From: an uncultured Thermogutta sp.
GTDB lineage: Bacteria > Planctomycetota > Planctomycetia > Pirellulales > Thermoguttaceae
Length of the DNA stretch: 34,624 nt
Reading direction: 5' to 3'
Assembly (NCBI GenBank): GCA_937128505.1
Contig: CAKZMM010000123.1
Location: 1-34,624 of the forward strand
The notes under the pieces were generated by a model. It searched no databases and had not been told where the DNA came from. It worked only from the letters and a program-made list of their open reading frames with translations. Position numbers and translations under genes: made by a program. Positions 8,446 through 18,739 of this stretch are shown piece by piece; position 1 is the stretch's first letter, and each line of letters starts with the position of its first letter.

Positions 8446-9331
8446 AAGTAGGACCCTCAACATCTGCTCAAAGGGTTTCCAATCCGGAACGCACCCGCTA
8501 GATTTGAGCCCTGAACGGAGAACACGCTGGTGGCGAAAATTTGCGTCGCTTATCCTAAATTTAGTGGCTGCCAGGCACTTTATTGGCTTTATCTTAAAGC
8601 CACGGCACTCGTTCAAAAAGTCCGCGATTCACCCATAAAACGTAAGCCGGCATCAGCTCAAAGCAAATCATTCCAAAATCAAAGCAAAACGCCGATCTCA
8701 GTAAACCTCGTTTGAACAGTGAGCACATTGAAATGAATGCATTTGCGTATAATCCGTTTGCACCCGACGGAATGGGAAGATCGCCGCCGCATCAAGCTGA
8801 GGGAGCCTAAAGTGCTTCTATGGGTTAGTTGTCTAAGCCCGATTTAGGGGTAAATATCCGAGGAGCTTCCGCCGCGATGGCCGTGGTCGCTCCGGCCGGT
8901 GGTGCAGCTTTCGAAGCCCGTTTGGGCATTTGATTGCCGCAGTAAGAGGCGGCTTGATCGCCGCAGCAAAAAAGGATGCTATCTGCCGGGGGTTTTCAGG
9001 CCTGCGCCATCGCATCATGTATTCTTTTGTGCCTCCGCGTTATGTTTTTTTAATGATTTTTCCACTGGGATTCTCCGTTACATTTGAGGGCTACTTTCGG
9101 GGTGCGATTCCGTCTCAGTCACCTTCGAGCCCAAAGAAAACAAGGGAGGCTAGCACAAGGGAGCGCGGGGCGGGCATCCGCTCAGGTACTCATTCCTCAG
9201 ACGCAGACGAACACGTGTCTAGATTATTCCGCGATTTGGGCTGGTGGGCACTTTATTCAGGGCAAAAAACCATCGTGCGAATCCGAGCTTTGAGCCTTTC
9301 GTTAAAGTGCCGCTGATTCAGGGATGCTGAC
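8446..9331. other. 886-bp intergenic region without a convincing gene
   Basis: This lies between divergent genes. A TATAAT at 8748-8753 has the palindrome AATGCATT 4 bases before it (8736-8743) but no -35 at a usable distance. An 18-codon ATG frame (8877-8933) has GAGGAG 11 bases upstream, a little far for a start; it may be a leader peptide or chance. TTGATNGCCGCAG occurs twice near 8932 and 8954. The text near 9021-9052 (TTTTGTGCCTCCGCGTTATG) resembles low-information intergenic repeats seen in other genomes. The longer frame at 8930-9316 shows no protein-like pattern. Confidence 0.5.
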
Positions 9332-10330
9332 ATGCATTTTCTCCCACTGAGCTTCCATCGGATCTACCGCGACTATATTTGGGGTCCACCTGCGGAGCGG
9401 AGTCACCTTCGGACCCTCTTCGGGCGAAAATTGCCGCCCGAACTGCCCCGCGTTGCGGAGTCCTGGGAAATCGCTGATCTTAGTCCCGAAGTCAGCTCGG
9501 TGGTCGCACAGGGGCCGTGGGCCGGGCGTCCTCTGCATCAGCTTTTGACGGAGTATCGAACGCCTTTATTGGGTCCTCATGCCACGGTGGAACGATTTCC
9601 CTTTCTCATAAAATTCCTGGATGCGGAGCAGCGGCTTTCCGTCCAAGTGCATCCGGACGAGAAAACCGCGGCGTGCTTGGGTCTGCCTCCGGCTCCCAAA
9701 ACCGAAGCCTGGGTGATTTTAGCTGCCGAGGAAAATAGCCGAATTTGGGCAGGCTTTCGGCAGTCCGTAAATCGCGGCCAGGTGGAAGCTGCCTTGGCAA
9801 ATGGCACCATTAGTGAACTACTTCATGCCGCTCGGCCGCAAGCGGGGGACTGCTTTTTCTTGCCGGCCGGGACCGTTCATGCTTTGGGAGGAGGGCTCTT
9901 TGTGGCTGAGATTCAGCAGCCAAGCGACGTGACCTTTCGGCTTTACGATTGGGACCGTCGAGATGAGCAAGGCCGGTCGCGGCCCTTGCAGATTGCGGAA
10001 GCTCTCGAGGCAATCGACTGGGGACAAAAACCGATTTTTCCCGTCCGAGCCGTCCCCGGACCTCATCCGGCAGCCGAGACGCTCGTCCGGTGCCCCGCTT
10101 TCGTGATCAATCGATGGCAATTGCAGCAACGAACTGCCTTGCCGGCCGGCGATTTATGTCGGGTGTTGGTCGTCCTCAGTGGGACGTTATCCGTTGCATA
10201 TTCAGCAGGAGATTACCGGGCTTTTTTGCCTCCGGGCGAGTGTCTTCTACTGCCCGCAACTTGCAGAAATCTGCTCTTGGAGCCGAAAGGGAAAGAACTC
10301 GCCGTCTTTCTCGAAGTCCATCTTCCCTAA
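9332..10330 (+). CDS. manA: class I mannose-6-phosphate isomerase
   Basis: A zinc enzyme of the cupin superfamily that interconverts mannose 6-phosphate and fructose 6-phosphate, linking mannose use and GDP-mannose supply to glycolysis. The 332-aa length matches the short class I form. Zinc ligands are readable: Gln105 and His107 in LSVQVHPDEK, Glu125 in PKTEAWVIL, and His183 in LPAGTVHALGGG. The flanking phrases PFLIKFLDAEQRLSVQ and AEIQQPSDVTFRLYDWDR are family signatures. AGGGA lies 7 bases before ATG 9332. The gene stands alone on its strand, with the next gene opposite. Assignment to the family is secure; some relatives prefer other aldose phosphates. Confidence 0.93.
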   Translation: MHFLPLSFHRIYRDYIWGPPAERSHLRTLFGRKLPPELPRVAESWEIADLSPEVSSVVAQGPWAGRPLHQLLTEYRTPLLGPHATVERFPFLIKFLDAEQRLSVQVHPDEKTAACLGLPPAPKTEAWVILAAEENSRIWAGFRQSVNRGQVEAALANGTISELLHAARPQAGDCFFLPAGTVHALGGGLFVAEIQQPSDVTFRLYDWDRRDEQGRSRPLQIAEALEAIDWGQKPIFPVRAVPGPHPAAETLVRCPAFVINRWQLQQRTALPAGDLCRVLVVLSGTLSVAYSAGDYRAFLPPGECLLLPATCRNLLLEPKGKELAVFLEVHLP

Positions 10331-10579
10331 CCGAAAGGGATTCAATCGTATGAAGGGCACTGCGATCTACGATTTCCGCCATCCTCCTTCAGGGCAGGGG
10401 TTCAAGCCTTACTCATGAACCCGTTTCACCTCGCCGAGTTCCTTAAAGTTCTTCTGCCCTAAAGCTTGCCTACCCAAATCCGAGCCCTCAGGTGCGAGCC
10501 GCCCACATTGGAGATGAATCCGTTCCGATCCATAGCGCTCATGCCACCCTGCCAAACCTGCGACTCCGCTAGCCGATGA

Positions 10580-10873
10580 CTACTGAGGCGGCTGATGCAG
10601 CTCATCTTCCTCAATCGGGGGTTCGCGGAACGCAATCGGCGGCTGCTCCATCAGTGCTTTGAAAGCAATACCCCCCAAAAGAAAAAGCAGATCGGCAAGC
10701 CAGATTATTCCGAGGCCAAGGCCCACATACCCCAGCACTCGCGAGGCTCCGTGATCTCCCAGCAAACTCAGTAATTGAGCTGTACTTAGCAAGATGACCA
10801 AGAGGACACTGAGCACAATTGCGACGAACAAGAGTATAGCGATCGCTGCCCGCAATTTTTCGAGCCCGTTCAC
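10580..10873 (-). CDS. small two-helix membrane protein, unknown
   Basis: A 97-aa protein starting at GTG 10873, supported by AAGGAG 7 bases upstream; the ATG inside that leader is out of frame. Residues about 8-36 (AIAILLFVAIVLSVLLVILL) and 47-73 (VLGYVGLGLGIIWLADLLFLLGG) form two membrane helices joined by a short loop, then a Pro/Glu-rich tail (PPIAFREPPIEEDELHQPP) of about 22 residues. No family is recognised. The strong ribosome site and the clean membrane pattern argue that it is real. Neighbours are mannose-6-phosphate isomerase and the 882-aa exported protein, both opposite, so there is no operon clue. Confidence 0.7.
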   Translation of the reverse strand: MNGLEKLRAAIAILLFVAIVLSVLLVILLSTAQLLSLLGDHGASRVLGYVGLGLGIIWLADLLFLLGGIAFKALMEQPPIAFREPPIEEDELHQPPQ

Positions 10874-11514
10874 TTCATATCTCCTTTGGTTGGATGATGT
10901 CGGGAAAGTCGGAGCGAGAGCCGAGTCTTAATCCCCGATAATCGTGTGTGCTTAGCACGACTTGATTCTTTCGCCTGGTCAAATTTTGTTCCGAATTAAT
11001 CTGTGCCCCTTGACCAATAGGCTCACAACAAGATTAAGCCACAAGAGGAACGACAACAGCGCCTCAATAATGGGGTTGATCTTTACGAAAAAACTCCGAA
11101 TTCGCTCTCAAAAATATTAAAAAATAATCGTATAAGCCCGTCGGGAAAACCCTTGCCATGAATCCACTCGCTTTTGAAAAGCCGTGGGCCAAGAATATTC
11201 ACGCCGAAAAGCGGTTTATCACCGCAGCTTAACCGCGTCATTTCGTCTCGGAACGCGCTTAACCATCTCCGGGTTTCACTTCGCCTTTCACCCGGTGTTG
11301 CCGCAAACGTTGTTCGAGTGTTGTTTGCCCTTTTTTTCCAGTGTTCCTTTGCCGCCCTTTTCTCCAGTATGTGACGCAAGATCTGAGGCATTGACGTGCG
11401 CACTGGCGGAAAGTCTTTAAAAGGTGGTTGACTCGCCGGATCAAGATTCCAGAATGACAAAGAGGGCGACGACTTAGGGTACTGATTTTACCAATTATTC
11501 TGAGCGGATGGTAA
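10874..11514. other. 641-bp intergenic region
   Basis: The region lies between divergent genes. A minus-strand frame (11083-11460) starts only with TTG and has no ribosome site or protein-like pattern. Pyrimidine-rich tracts containing TTCCAGT and CTCCAGT occur near 11330-11370. No promoter, RNA or repeat can be supported. Confidence 0.4.
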
Positions 11515-14163
11515 ATGCCGAGCAAACAAATGAAAGAAATTATTAGGCCTTTCTCGGTGATTTGTCGTTTGCTGCTGGCCGCAGGGCTCGTTTTCCCGGT
11601 TGCGCCGGGCAATGGGGCCATGGCCATAGGAGCACAGATTTGGTTGAAAGATGGCCGCGTCCTCGAGGGCAAGCTCGGCTTGGTATCGAGTTTAGTGAAC
11701 ATACCACGACCTCCCAATCCGGAGGAAGGGCCGAGCCTCGAGTTAATCGCCTTTGTCGACGATGGCCTTAGGCGCACATTCGTTTCCAAACGACAAATTG
11801 TTGAATTTCGTCAAGAAGAAATCGGCGAGATTCAGGAACGGTTCAAGATTCGACAACCGGTGATTCAGTCCGGAAGGGTGGTCAAAAGCGTGGGGCCGTT
11901 GCTGGCCGCCGAGCCCTTCGACCAGTACGGCCGACGCATCGTGACGATGAGCACCGCTCAAGGACCGGTCAGCATCATTCAGTGCATCACGGAAATCACC
12001 CCGGTGTGGGTCAAAGTGGAGGGACATACCCACGTTTGGGATATGAGAATGGCCACGAGCAGTTTGCCGCGGGAAACTCTGGCGGCAATCCTGGCCTGGC
12101 AGACCAACCCCAAGGACTTGGAGTCTCGAAAAAAGGTTGTGCGTTTTTACATTCAGGCCCGGTTCTATGAGGAGGCCTTAAGCGAGCTGGAGAAAATCCT
12201 CAAAGACTTTGCGGATGAACCAGGATTAAGCGGGCAGCTTGAACCGATTGCTCGTCAGATCCGCCAGCTCAGTGCCCAGCGTTTGCTCGACGAACTTAAG
12301 CTTCGCCAACAGGCCGGTCAGCACGTTTTGGTGCTGGAGGCCCTGAAGAACTTTCCCAGTGCGGGGGTAGCCGGGGGAATCCTCGAGGGTGTGCGTCAAA
12401 TGATCGCCCAGTACGAGATTTGGCAATCGCAGCGCACCAAGATTCTCGAATCGCTCGATCAGTTTTGCAAAGCGGTGAACGATTCCGACTTGAGGGCCAA
12501 GGCGCTACTGGTTTGCCAGGAAATTGCGTCGGAGCTGAACTTCAATTCGTTGCCTCGAATGGTGACATTTCTCCAATTATTGGAAGACACCGATCTGGAA
12601 ACCGACGAGCGGCTTGCCCTGGGACTCAGCGGCTGGTTGCTTGGTGGGATAGAACCTACCACGAAGCTTCCGCTGGCCCTATCCATGTACGAGGTTCGCC
12701 AGGGAATCGTCGAGTACCTGAATGCCCCCGACGTGCCGAGCCGTCAACTTATTTTGGATCGGATTCGAAACCAGGAAGCGGCGACACCTTCGGTTGTGGC
12801 GCGCCTCCTTGCGGCGATGAAACCACCTTGGCCGATTCCCGCGGAGGCTACTATGCCCTTACCGGAAGGGATTCGTGCCGCCGGTGCCAATCGGCAGGAT
12901 TTAACCAGCCAATTTTCCGAGCAAGCGGCGGGTCAACAGGCGCCCCCTTTCTCACCGGACGGGGCGGAAGGAAACTCCGACGAGGCCCGCACGGACCAGC
13001 CGGCGGTAGCTCCCACGGAACCAGCACGCATAGCGCCCGGCTTTTACCGGCTTTCTGTCACGGGTTTAGCATCCGCACCGCCAGTTCTTTATTGGATTCA
13101 GTTACCCCCAGAGTATGATCCCCATCGGCGCTACCCGGCGATTTTGACACTTCATGGTGCGGCTTCCACCCCCGGAATGCAGATCGATTTTTGGGCCGGC
13201 CCTTGGACGCCTCAGGGCTGGCGTTACGGTCAGGCTTCTCGCCGCGGATACATCGTGATTGCCCCCGCTTGGGCCAGCGAATATCAGAAGCAGTACCAAT
13301 ATTCGGCCCGCGAGCACGCCGCCGTGCTCAGCGTCCTGCGGGATGCTTGCCGACGCTTTTCCATCGATACGGATCGGGTCTTCCTTACCGGACATTCCAT
13401 GGGGGGCGATGCTGCGTGGGACATCGGGCTAGCCCATCCAGACCTTTGGGCCGGCGTGATTCCGTTTGTGGCCACCTCGGATCGGTATTGCCCGTTATAT
13501 TGGCAGAATGCAGAGCTCGTTCCTTTTTATTTCGTGGCGGGGGAATTGGATGGTGATCGGCTGGTCACCAATTCCCGGGATTTCGACAGGTATCTTAAGC
13601 GGGGTTTCAATGCCACGGTTGTGGAGTATTTGGGTCGCGGCCATGAGTTCTTTTTCGACGAGTTGCATCGAGTATTCGACTGGATGGAACGTTGCCGAAG
13701 GAACTTTTCCCAAAAGTCCTTCACGGTGGCTACGATGCGCCCGTGGGATTGCTTTTTTTGGTGGGTAGAATTGGCCTCGATGCCGCCGGCAACGATGATC
13801 GACCCCGCAAATTGGCCCCCACCCCGGGGCGTCCAACCGATGTTTACCCGGGCCACCATTACGCAAGGGGGAACCATCTACGTGAATACGGGGGCTCAAA
13901 CGGTTACCGTTTGGCTTTCCCCCGAGATTGTCGATTTTCAGTCGCGCCGTACGTTGGTCGTCAATGGTCAGCGGGTCAGTTTGATGGGAGTGGACGGCTC
14001 GACGGCCGCTGACACCAGCTCCGGGCCGCGCAATCCCCTAATGGGAGATGCACTAACGAATCTGGATCTTCAGGTTCGGACCATTCTCGAAGATGTACGG
14101 ACCCGCGCAGACCGGCAGCATCCGTTTTGGATCAAATGGGAAGCCGGCGTAGCCCGCCCTTGA
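11515..14163 (+). CDS. exported multidomain protein with C-terminal alpha/beta-hydrolase (esterase) domain
   Basis: An 882-aa protein with an N-terminal signal peptide (VICRLLLAAGLVFPVAPGNGAMA). Residues about 38-190 are a beta-rich unit beginning IWLKDGRVLEGKLG. Residues about 190-450 are helical and TPR-like (FYIQARFYEEALSELEKILKDF). A low-complexity linker (about 455-510) leads to an alpha/beta hydrolase. That domain has an oxyanion region YPAILTLHGAAS, nucleophile Ser628 in the GHSMGG elbow, a likely acid Asp679 or Asp681 in VAGELDGDRL, and His710 in LGRGHEFFFDE. Feruloyl esterase/PHB depolymerase-like or prolyl-oligopeptidase-like enzymes use this fold; substrate is unknown. A further ~130-residue tail includes VNTGAQTVTVWLSPEIVDF. 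The ATG lacks a clear Shine-Dalgarno sequence, so the start could be Met6. It acts in the periplasm or at the surface. Confidence 0.8.
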   Translation: MPSKQMKEIIRPFSVICRLLLAAGLVFPVAPGNGAMAIGAQIWLKDGRVLEGKLGLVSSLVNIPRPPNPEEGPSLELIAFVDDGLRRTFVSKRQIVEFRQEEIGEIQERFKIRQPVIQSGRVVKSVGPLLAAEPFDQYGRRIVTMSTAQGPVSIIQCITEITPVWVKVEGHTHVWDMRMATSSLPRETLAAILAWQTNPKDLESRKKVVRFYIQARFYEEALSELEKILKDFADEPGLSGQLEPIARQIRQLSAQRLLDELKLRQQAGQHVLVLEALKNFPSAGVAGGILEGVRQMIAQYEIWQSQRTKILESLDQFCKAVNDSDLRAKALLVCQEIASELNFNSLPRMVTFLQLLEDTDLETDERLALGLSGWLLGGIEPTTKLPLALSMYEVRQGIVEYLNAPDVPSRQLILDRIRNQEAATPSVVARLLAAMKPPWPIPAEATMPLPEGIRAAGANRQDLTSQFSEQAAGQQAPPFSPDGAEGNSDEARTDQPAVAPTEPARIAPGFYRLSVTGLASAPPVLYWIQLPPEYDPHRRYPAILTLHGAASTPGMQIDFWAGPWTPQGWRYGQASRRGYIVIAPAWASEYQKQYQYSAREHAAVLSVLRDACRRFSIDTDRVFLTGHSMGGDAAWDIGLAHPDLWAGVIPFVATSDRYCPLYWQNAELVPFYFVAGELDGDRLVTNSRDFDRYLKRGFNATVVEYLGRGHEFFFDELHRVFDWMERCRRNFSQKSFTVATMRPWDCFFWWVELASMPPATMIDPANWPPPRGVQPMFTRATITQGGTIYVNTGAQTVTVWLSPEIVDFQSRRTLVVNGQRVSLMGVDGSTAADTSSGPRNPLMGDALTNLDLQVRTILEDVRTRADRQHPFWIKWEAGVARP

Positions 14164-14712
14164 TACCGCACACTTTGACCCCGGAAGTTTTTTCGCACGG
14201 ATTAGGTCTCAAAGGGCTTCGTTCACTCTTCCGGTTCGACACCGCTTGTGGAGGGATCTATCGCTTTATCCCCGGCTCGAGCGGAAGGCTTTTCGAGGGT
14301 ATTCGGTTGTGGGAATCCAAATCAGGAACGGTTTCGGAAACCTAAGAGCCGAAACCTCATTCTCTCGAGCTTTCTCATCCTTTCGAACTTACTGATGCTC
14401 TGAAACTTTCTCCCAGCTTTCTCGGATACCACACAGGGGCTTGCGTTCAAATGCGGTAGCCCAAAACAAAATAAGCATCCTACCAGTCTACCCGGGGCCA
14501 TTGTTGCGGCACCCGAGCCGGCAGAAGGGCTCGATTCCGGATCAATCACTCGACAGAAGCCGATAGGCTTAGATCGAGGCTGACCTCAAGTTGTCGGAAC
14601 TTCCCCGGGCAATGACTCACGTCACGCGCTTTCGCGGCGTGAGAGCCCCAACCACTTGCCCTTGTTTATCGGGCAGCCCTCCAATGGGGTTATTGCTAAA
14701 GCCATAAGTTTC
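14164..14712. other. 549-bp convergent intergenic region with one hairpin
   Basis: The region lies between two converging genes. A hairpin at 14616-14643 pairs CTCACG with CGTGAG and CGCG with CGCG around a CTTT loop, with an internal loop between. It could be a shared transcription end, but no T-tract follows on either strand. No gene is supported. Confidence 0.4.
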
Positions 14713-16701
14713 TTACCGGCTAGCGCGGCGGAGCAGATTTTTCGCACGCGCTTGAAGATCTGCATTTCCGGTGCTTTTTAGAACCTTTTCCATGGCGGCG
14801 GCCACCGCCGAAGGCTCGCGGTCGACAAGTTTTTCACTAAGCGCAACCGCCACCTGAGCGGCATCTTCCCGCAATGTCGGTTGGTCCATGAGTCGAGCGA
14901 GTTCCGCGAGGGCCTCTTTGCGAGGAATTCGCCCTAAAACCTCGGCAACCAGCCGACGTTCCGCATCTCGAGTTGCGGCAGCCAAAGCCTCTCGGCACAT
15001 GGTGAGCCGCTCTTCTTCGCTCATATCGAATTGCCGCGCGATACGGATGTAGCCGCGGAGTGCACGAACGCGGAACCGGTCCGCGATGTCACTCTTCGCG
15101 AGTTTCAATAGCTCGGGGCCGGCTTCGGTACCAATCCAATCCCCGAGGACCTGGGTAGCCGCATCCTGCACCGACTCTTGCGGGTCGTAGGCACTTTTTG
15201 TCACCGCGGCCAACGCGGTGGGACCACCCACCAAACCGAGCAGGGTTAACACCGTTGGTTTGGTTTCTGCCGGGACTTGACCGAGTACCTCCGCCAGATG
15301 TGCCGCACAATCCTCACGCTCGGGGATTCGCGGGCAAGCGGCCCGTAGTGCCTCTTCTAAAGCAGCACGCTCCTCCGCAGAAGTACGCTGCGTTAAACGC
15401 CGAGTCAAGATCGACAAATCCCCCAACCGCACCGTTCGTCCTAAAGCGCGCAGGGCCGCCTGTCGCACAGCCGGATCCGCCGATGACAGTGCCCTCTCCA
15501 GCGCGGGAACAGCCCGATTGATATACCGGGCTCCTGCCAAATCCATCGCCAAAAGTCTGGTGGGCAGATCTTCGGCTGTCAGAAGCTCGACGATCGCCTG
15601 ATCCACTTGTTCGCCCGGCAAGCTTCGAAGTACCTGGAGGGCGGTTTCCCGCACCATGGGTTCCTCCCCCGTGGCAACTTTTACAAGGGTCGGCACCACG
15701 GAAGCATCACCCAATTGTCGCATCGCGCGGACGGCTGCCAATCGGACCTCGATCTCCGAGCTGCTCAGCGACTCGATCACGGCAGGCAATGCCCGCCGGT
15801 CAGCACGATCCGCCAACACGCTGATGAGTTTTGCTTGGCGATCCGGAGGCAAACGACGCAACTGCGCCAGCAAAATATTGGTCAAATCACCCGCGGGGGA
15901 AAGTTCGCGTGCTGCCCGGAGTGCTGTCGCGAATGCCACCTGGCATTCCGCGCCCAGCTGCTCCGTCAGAAGGGGCAAGCCCTCCGCCCCACGAGCCAAA
16001 ATGGCTCCGCGCAGCCCTGCCCCCTGAAGATGAGCCGGAATGTCAGCCTTGGCGAGTGCATCATACAAGGCGATTGCTTTCGCCGAACTACCTTCCTTCA
16101 AGAGCCTTTCGGCCGCTACGAGTGCCCCAAGAGCGGCCCGCTCGCGCGTGGCTGCTTTTGCATCCGATAGCGATTGCAAAAGGGCTTCCGCGGCTTCCGG
16201 GCTGGCAATTCTCCCCAGAGAAATAGCTGCTGCCTCTACCACCGCCGGATCGGAGTGTCCGAGTAAACTTCGGAGCTGCGGCACCGCCTCACGGTCCCGG
16301 CGATTACCGATCGAGTCAATCACGCCAATTAATAGCCGGCCTTGAATCCGATTTAAGGCTCCCCGCAGCGCTTCATCAACGGCGGGATCGGGGATTGGCT
16401 CCAATCCAAACCGAGCATAGTGAGACAAGTTTTCGTCATTCAGTAGATTAGCCAACGGCTCCACGGCCGCCTTCGTGCCGATGACAGCCAGTGTCTTGCA
16501 CGCCATGACCTTGTCGTAAAGGGGGGCGTCTGCCGACCGAAGTACGGCAATAAGCTTTGACTCATCTCCTTCCGCATAAATGTTCTGCTGACCCGAGGCC
16601 GACGAGGCCACCAGACTCGCCCCCAAAAGGGTCATCGGAATTACCACAGATGCAAATACGGAAATTGATCTAGTCCTCGAACGCCCAATCGGCGGTTTCA
16701 T
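14713..16701 (-). CDS. exported HEAT-repeat protein
   Basis: A 662-aa protein. The start at ATG 16701 has AGGAG 8 bases upstream. Residues about 10-38 form a signal peptide ending ASSASGQQ. The remainder is almost entirely helical repeats of about 30-35 residues of HEAT/PBS-lyase type, with units such as VPQLRSLLGHSDPAVVEAAA, LPAVIESLSSSEIEVRLAAV, VPTLVKVATGEEPMVRETAL and VPALERALSSADPAVRQAAL. This makes an extracytoplasmic solenoid for protein binding, with no catalytic motif. The gene follows the Gfo/Idh/MocA oxidoreductase on the same strand (157-bp gap), so they may be co-transcribed. Its partner is unknown. Confidence 0.85.
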   Translation of the reverse strand: MKPPIGRSRTRSISVFASVVIPMTLLGASLVASSASGQQNIYAEGDESKLIAVLRSADAPLYDKVMACKTLAVIGTKAAVEPLANLLNDENLSHYARFGLEPIPDPAVDEALRGALNRIQGRLLIGVIDSIGNRRDREAVPQLRSLLGHSDPAVVEAAAISLGRIASPEAAEALLQSLSDAKAATRERAALGALVAAERLLKEGSSAKAIALYDALAKADIPAHLQGAGLRGAILARGAEGLPLLTEQLGAECQVAFATALRAARELSPAGDLTNILLAQLRRLPPDRQAKLISVLADRADRRALPAVIESLSSSEIEVRLAAVRAMRQLGDASVVPTLVKVATGEEPMVRETALQVLRSLPGEQVDQAIVELLTAEDLPTRLLAMDLAGARYINRAVPALERALSSADPAVRQAALRALGRTVRLGDLSILTRRLTQRTSAEERAALEEALRAACPRIPEREDCAAHLAEVLGQVPAETKPTVLTLLGLVGGPTALAAVTKSAYDPQESVQDAATQVLGDWIGTEAGPELLKLAKSDIADRFRVRALRGYIRIARQFDMSEEERLTMCREALAAATRDAERRLVAEVLGRIPRKEALAELARLMDQPTLREDAAQVAVALSEKLVDREPSAVAAAMEKVLKSTGNADLQARAKNLLRRASR

Positions 16702-16858
16702 CGCAACATCTCCTACTTGGATCCAAAGATACTTTTGGACTCTTTCGCTGGGTGAGGAATGCCGGATTTGATTTGTGCTTTCGTAGCCAAAGCTTTTTTG
16801 CAAATCACGACCAGCTCAACAAAGCTCGCTTTTCACCGCAATCTTATGAATTCCTGCA

Positions 16859-18136
16859 TCATAGGTGCCACGGATCACGAATAGCCCGGGACCGCATGCG
16901 GTTCGCTTCATCGTCCCCCACAAACTCTTCTTTTTTGGGATCGAAGACCAACTTGCGGCCCAGCTGCCAAGCGATATACGCTGCGTGACATGCGATGTGC
17001 GATTGGCATGCCACATCAGCATTGGAAGCCGGCAAGGCCCGAGTCTTCACACAGTTTAAAAAGTCTCGGATGTGCCGTTTTGGAGAAGTTCCCGGCTCGG
17101 TGAATACCGGCACCTCCCCGCGCAGGGATTCGGGCCAAACAGCAATCTTTCCGCTGTCGCCGGTTTCGATCCAACCTTCCTCACCTTCGAAACGCACGCT
17201 GCAAGTTCCGAGCCCCATCCAACCGGTGTCTCGCATGATCAATTGAACGCCGTTTGCATACGTGCAATGCACGTGGTTGCCGACCGGCTCGTACTCAATC
17301 GGGGTAGTGTCATCGGCTTTATTGGCCCATTGGCACAAATCTACGGTGTGCGAACCCCACTCGAGGATTCCCCCGCCATGAAAATCGAAGAAGTTCCGCC
17401 AACCGCCGCGGACATACCGCGAGTTGTACGGACGCCAAGGTGACGGTCCCAACCACAGGTCCCAATCAACTTCCTCCTTCGAGGGGAGTGGTTCTGCGGG
17501 GAGCCATTCGTGGGTGGTCGCCGGGTGAAGTGTATTCGCATGAACGGTCTTAAGCTTGCCCAGTTTTCCGGAATAAACCAACTCAACGGCGAAAATGAAG
17601 TTGCCGATATTGCGACGCTGGGTGCCCGCCTGATACACGCAGCTGTGTCGCCGAATGTTGTCGGCCAATGCGCGGCTTTCGGCTATCGTCATCGAGCAGG
17701 GTTTTTCGCAGTAGATGTCTTTGCCTGCCCTCGCCGCCAATATCGAAGCCATGGTGTGCCAGCGGTCCCCCGTGGCGATCAAGACGGCATCGATATCCTT
17801 GCGATCCAGAAGTTCGAGGGGGTGATGGTACATCGCGCAATCTTGATTGCCATATTTGGTATCCACAATCCGCTTGATTGCCTGTCGGCGTTCACCCCGG
17901 GCATCGCAAATCGCGACAAACTGCACGTCTGGCTCGTCCAGCATGTCCCGCAAATCGTGTTCGCCGCGGGGCCCTAATCCGAAACCCCCGACGACAATGC
18001 GTTCGCTTGGAGCGACTGCGCCGTCCCGACCCAACGCACGAGCGGGTATCAGGGTCGGAAGAGTGCAACCGGCAGCCAGGCTTGTCGTGACTTGAAGCAA
18101 GCGGCGCCGGCTAAGTAATTGGAAGCGAGATGCCAT
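16859..18136 (-). CDS. Gfo/Idh/MocA family oxidoreductase with Tat signal
   Basis: A 425-aa NAD(P)-dependent dehydrogenase-like protein. The N-terminus MASRFQLLSRRRLLQVTTSL contains a twin-arginine motif (SRRRLLQ) followed by a hydrophobic stretch, so it is probably exported folded through the Tat system. LAAGC at 20-24 is an imperfect lipobox. The Rossmann part has VVGGFGLGPRG near 48-58, and the catalytic-domain signature IYCEKPCSMT carries Lys145, the conserved EKP lysine. The C-terminal half (HEWLPAEPLPSKEEVDWDLWLGP, then EWGSHTVDLCQWA) matches the large exported planctomycete subgroup thought to act on sugars. GGGAG lies about 11 bases before ATG. Substrate is unknown. Confidence 0.9.
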   Translation of the reverse strand: MASRFQLLSRRRLLQVTTSLAAGCTLPTLIPARALGRDGAVAPSERIVVGGFGLGPRGEHDLRDMLDEPDVQFVAICDARGERRQAIKRIVDTKYGNQDCAMYHHPLELLDRKDIDAVLIATGDRWHTMASILAARAGKDIYCEKPCSMTIAESRALADNIRRHSCVYQAGTQRRNIGNFIFAVELVYSGKLGKLKTVHANTLHPATTHEWLPAEPLPSKEEVDWDLWLGPSPWRPYNSRYVRGGWRNFFDFHGGGILEWGSHTVDLCQWANKADDTTPIEYEPVGNHVHCTYANGVQLIMRDTGWMGLGTCSVRFEGEEGWIETGDSGKIAVWPESLRGEVPVFTEPGTSPKRHIRDFLNCVKTRALPASNADVACQSHIACHAAYIAWQLGRKLVFDPKKEEFVGDDEANRMRSRAIRDPWHL

Positions 18137-18627
18137 GGCTCAAACACTCCCTTTTTCCCAAAAGAAAAAGCATTAGACGCCTCGACTATCCTAACAAGTT
18201 GGTCAAGTTAACGAAGCGGGGGGGCGACTCCCCTCTTGAGGAAGCTCAACAAATTTTCAATTGGGTGGAACCTTTGAGAAGCACGAAAAAGGCTCCGTAC
18301 TCAACACATTTCCCTCGTCACGGCATGAATGTAATAGCCGACAAAGGGACGGTTGAATGGCAAGTTTCGCCAACAAGGCGACAACGTGCTGCTTTTCGAT
18401 TCCTCCGGCCTCCAGAAGGCGGCGAATCGTGCTGGGTTTGACCTTTACCTTTTATCCTTTTGCCAAAAGTACCGAGCTCAAAACTTTGAGTGAGGCATTA
18501 CGGACTTCTTGAATTTACGGCGATGCAAGATCCCAAGGGACCTTGCGGTCCATGCGGCGACGGTTGATCCGTAATCAGCGCTTTCCGAAAATTTTTCTCC
18601 TAATCGTCTGTTTTAAGCCATACTCGT

Positions 18628-18659
18628 CGATTTGAATGCATTACGATTTGAATGCATTA
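18628..18659. repeat. 16-bp perfect tandem duplication upstream of the UvrA gene
   Basis: CGATTTGAATGCATTA occurs twice head to tail with no mismatch. Each copy contains the palindrome AATGCATT, so the pair offers two dyads 16 bp apart, about 80-110 bp before the TATAAT box. It could be a double operator or a replication-slippage duplication. Confidence 0.9.
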
Positions 18660-18739
18660 ATTTGTTTCAGGGTTCGCCGAAAGTCAAGCGGCCCAATGGG
18701 GTGCAATCCTTTTTTCCTCAAGTTTCATGACCCGGTGGG

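Noticed and set aside
8930-9316. 128-aa plus-strand frame with a hydrophobic patch
   Set aside because: Starts without a ribosome site; the hydrophobic part comes from a T-rich stretch and the rest has no structure.
11083-11460. 125-aa minus-strand frame upstream of the 882-aa gene
   Set aside because: TTG start only, no ribosome site, no recognisable motif, and it antisenses the leader of a real gene.
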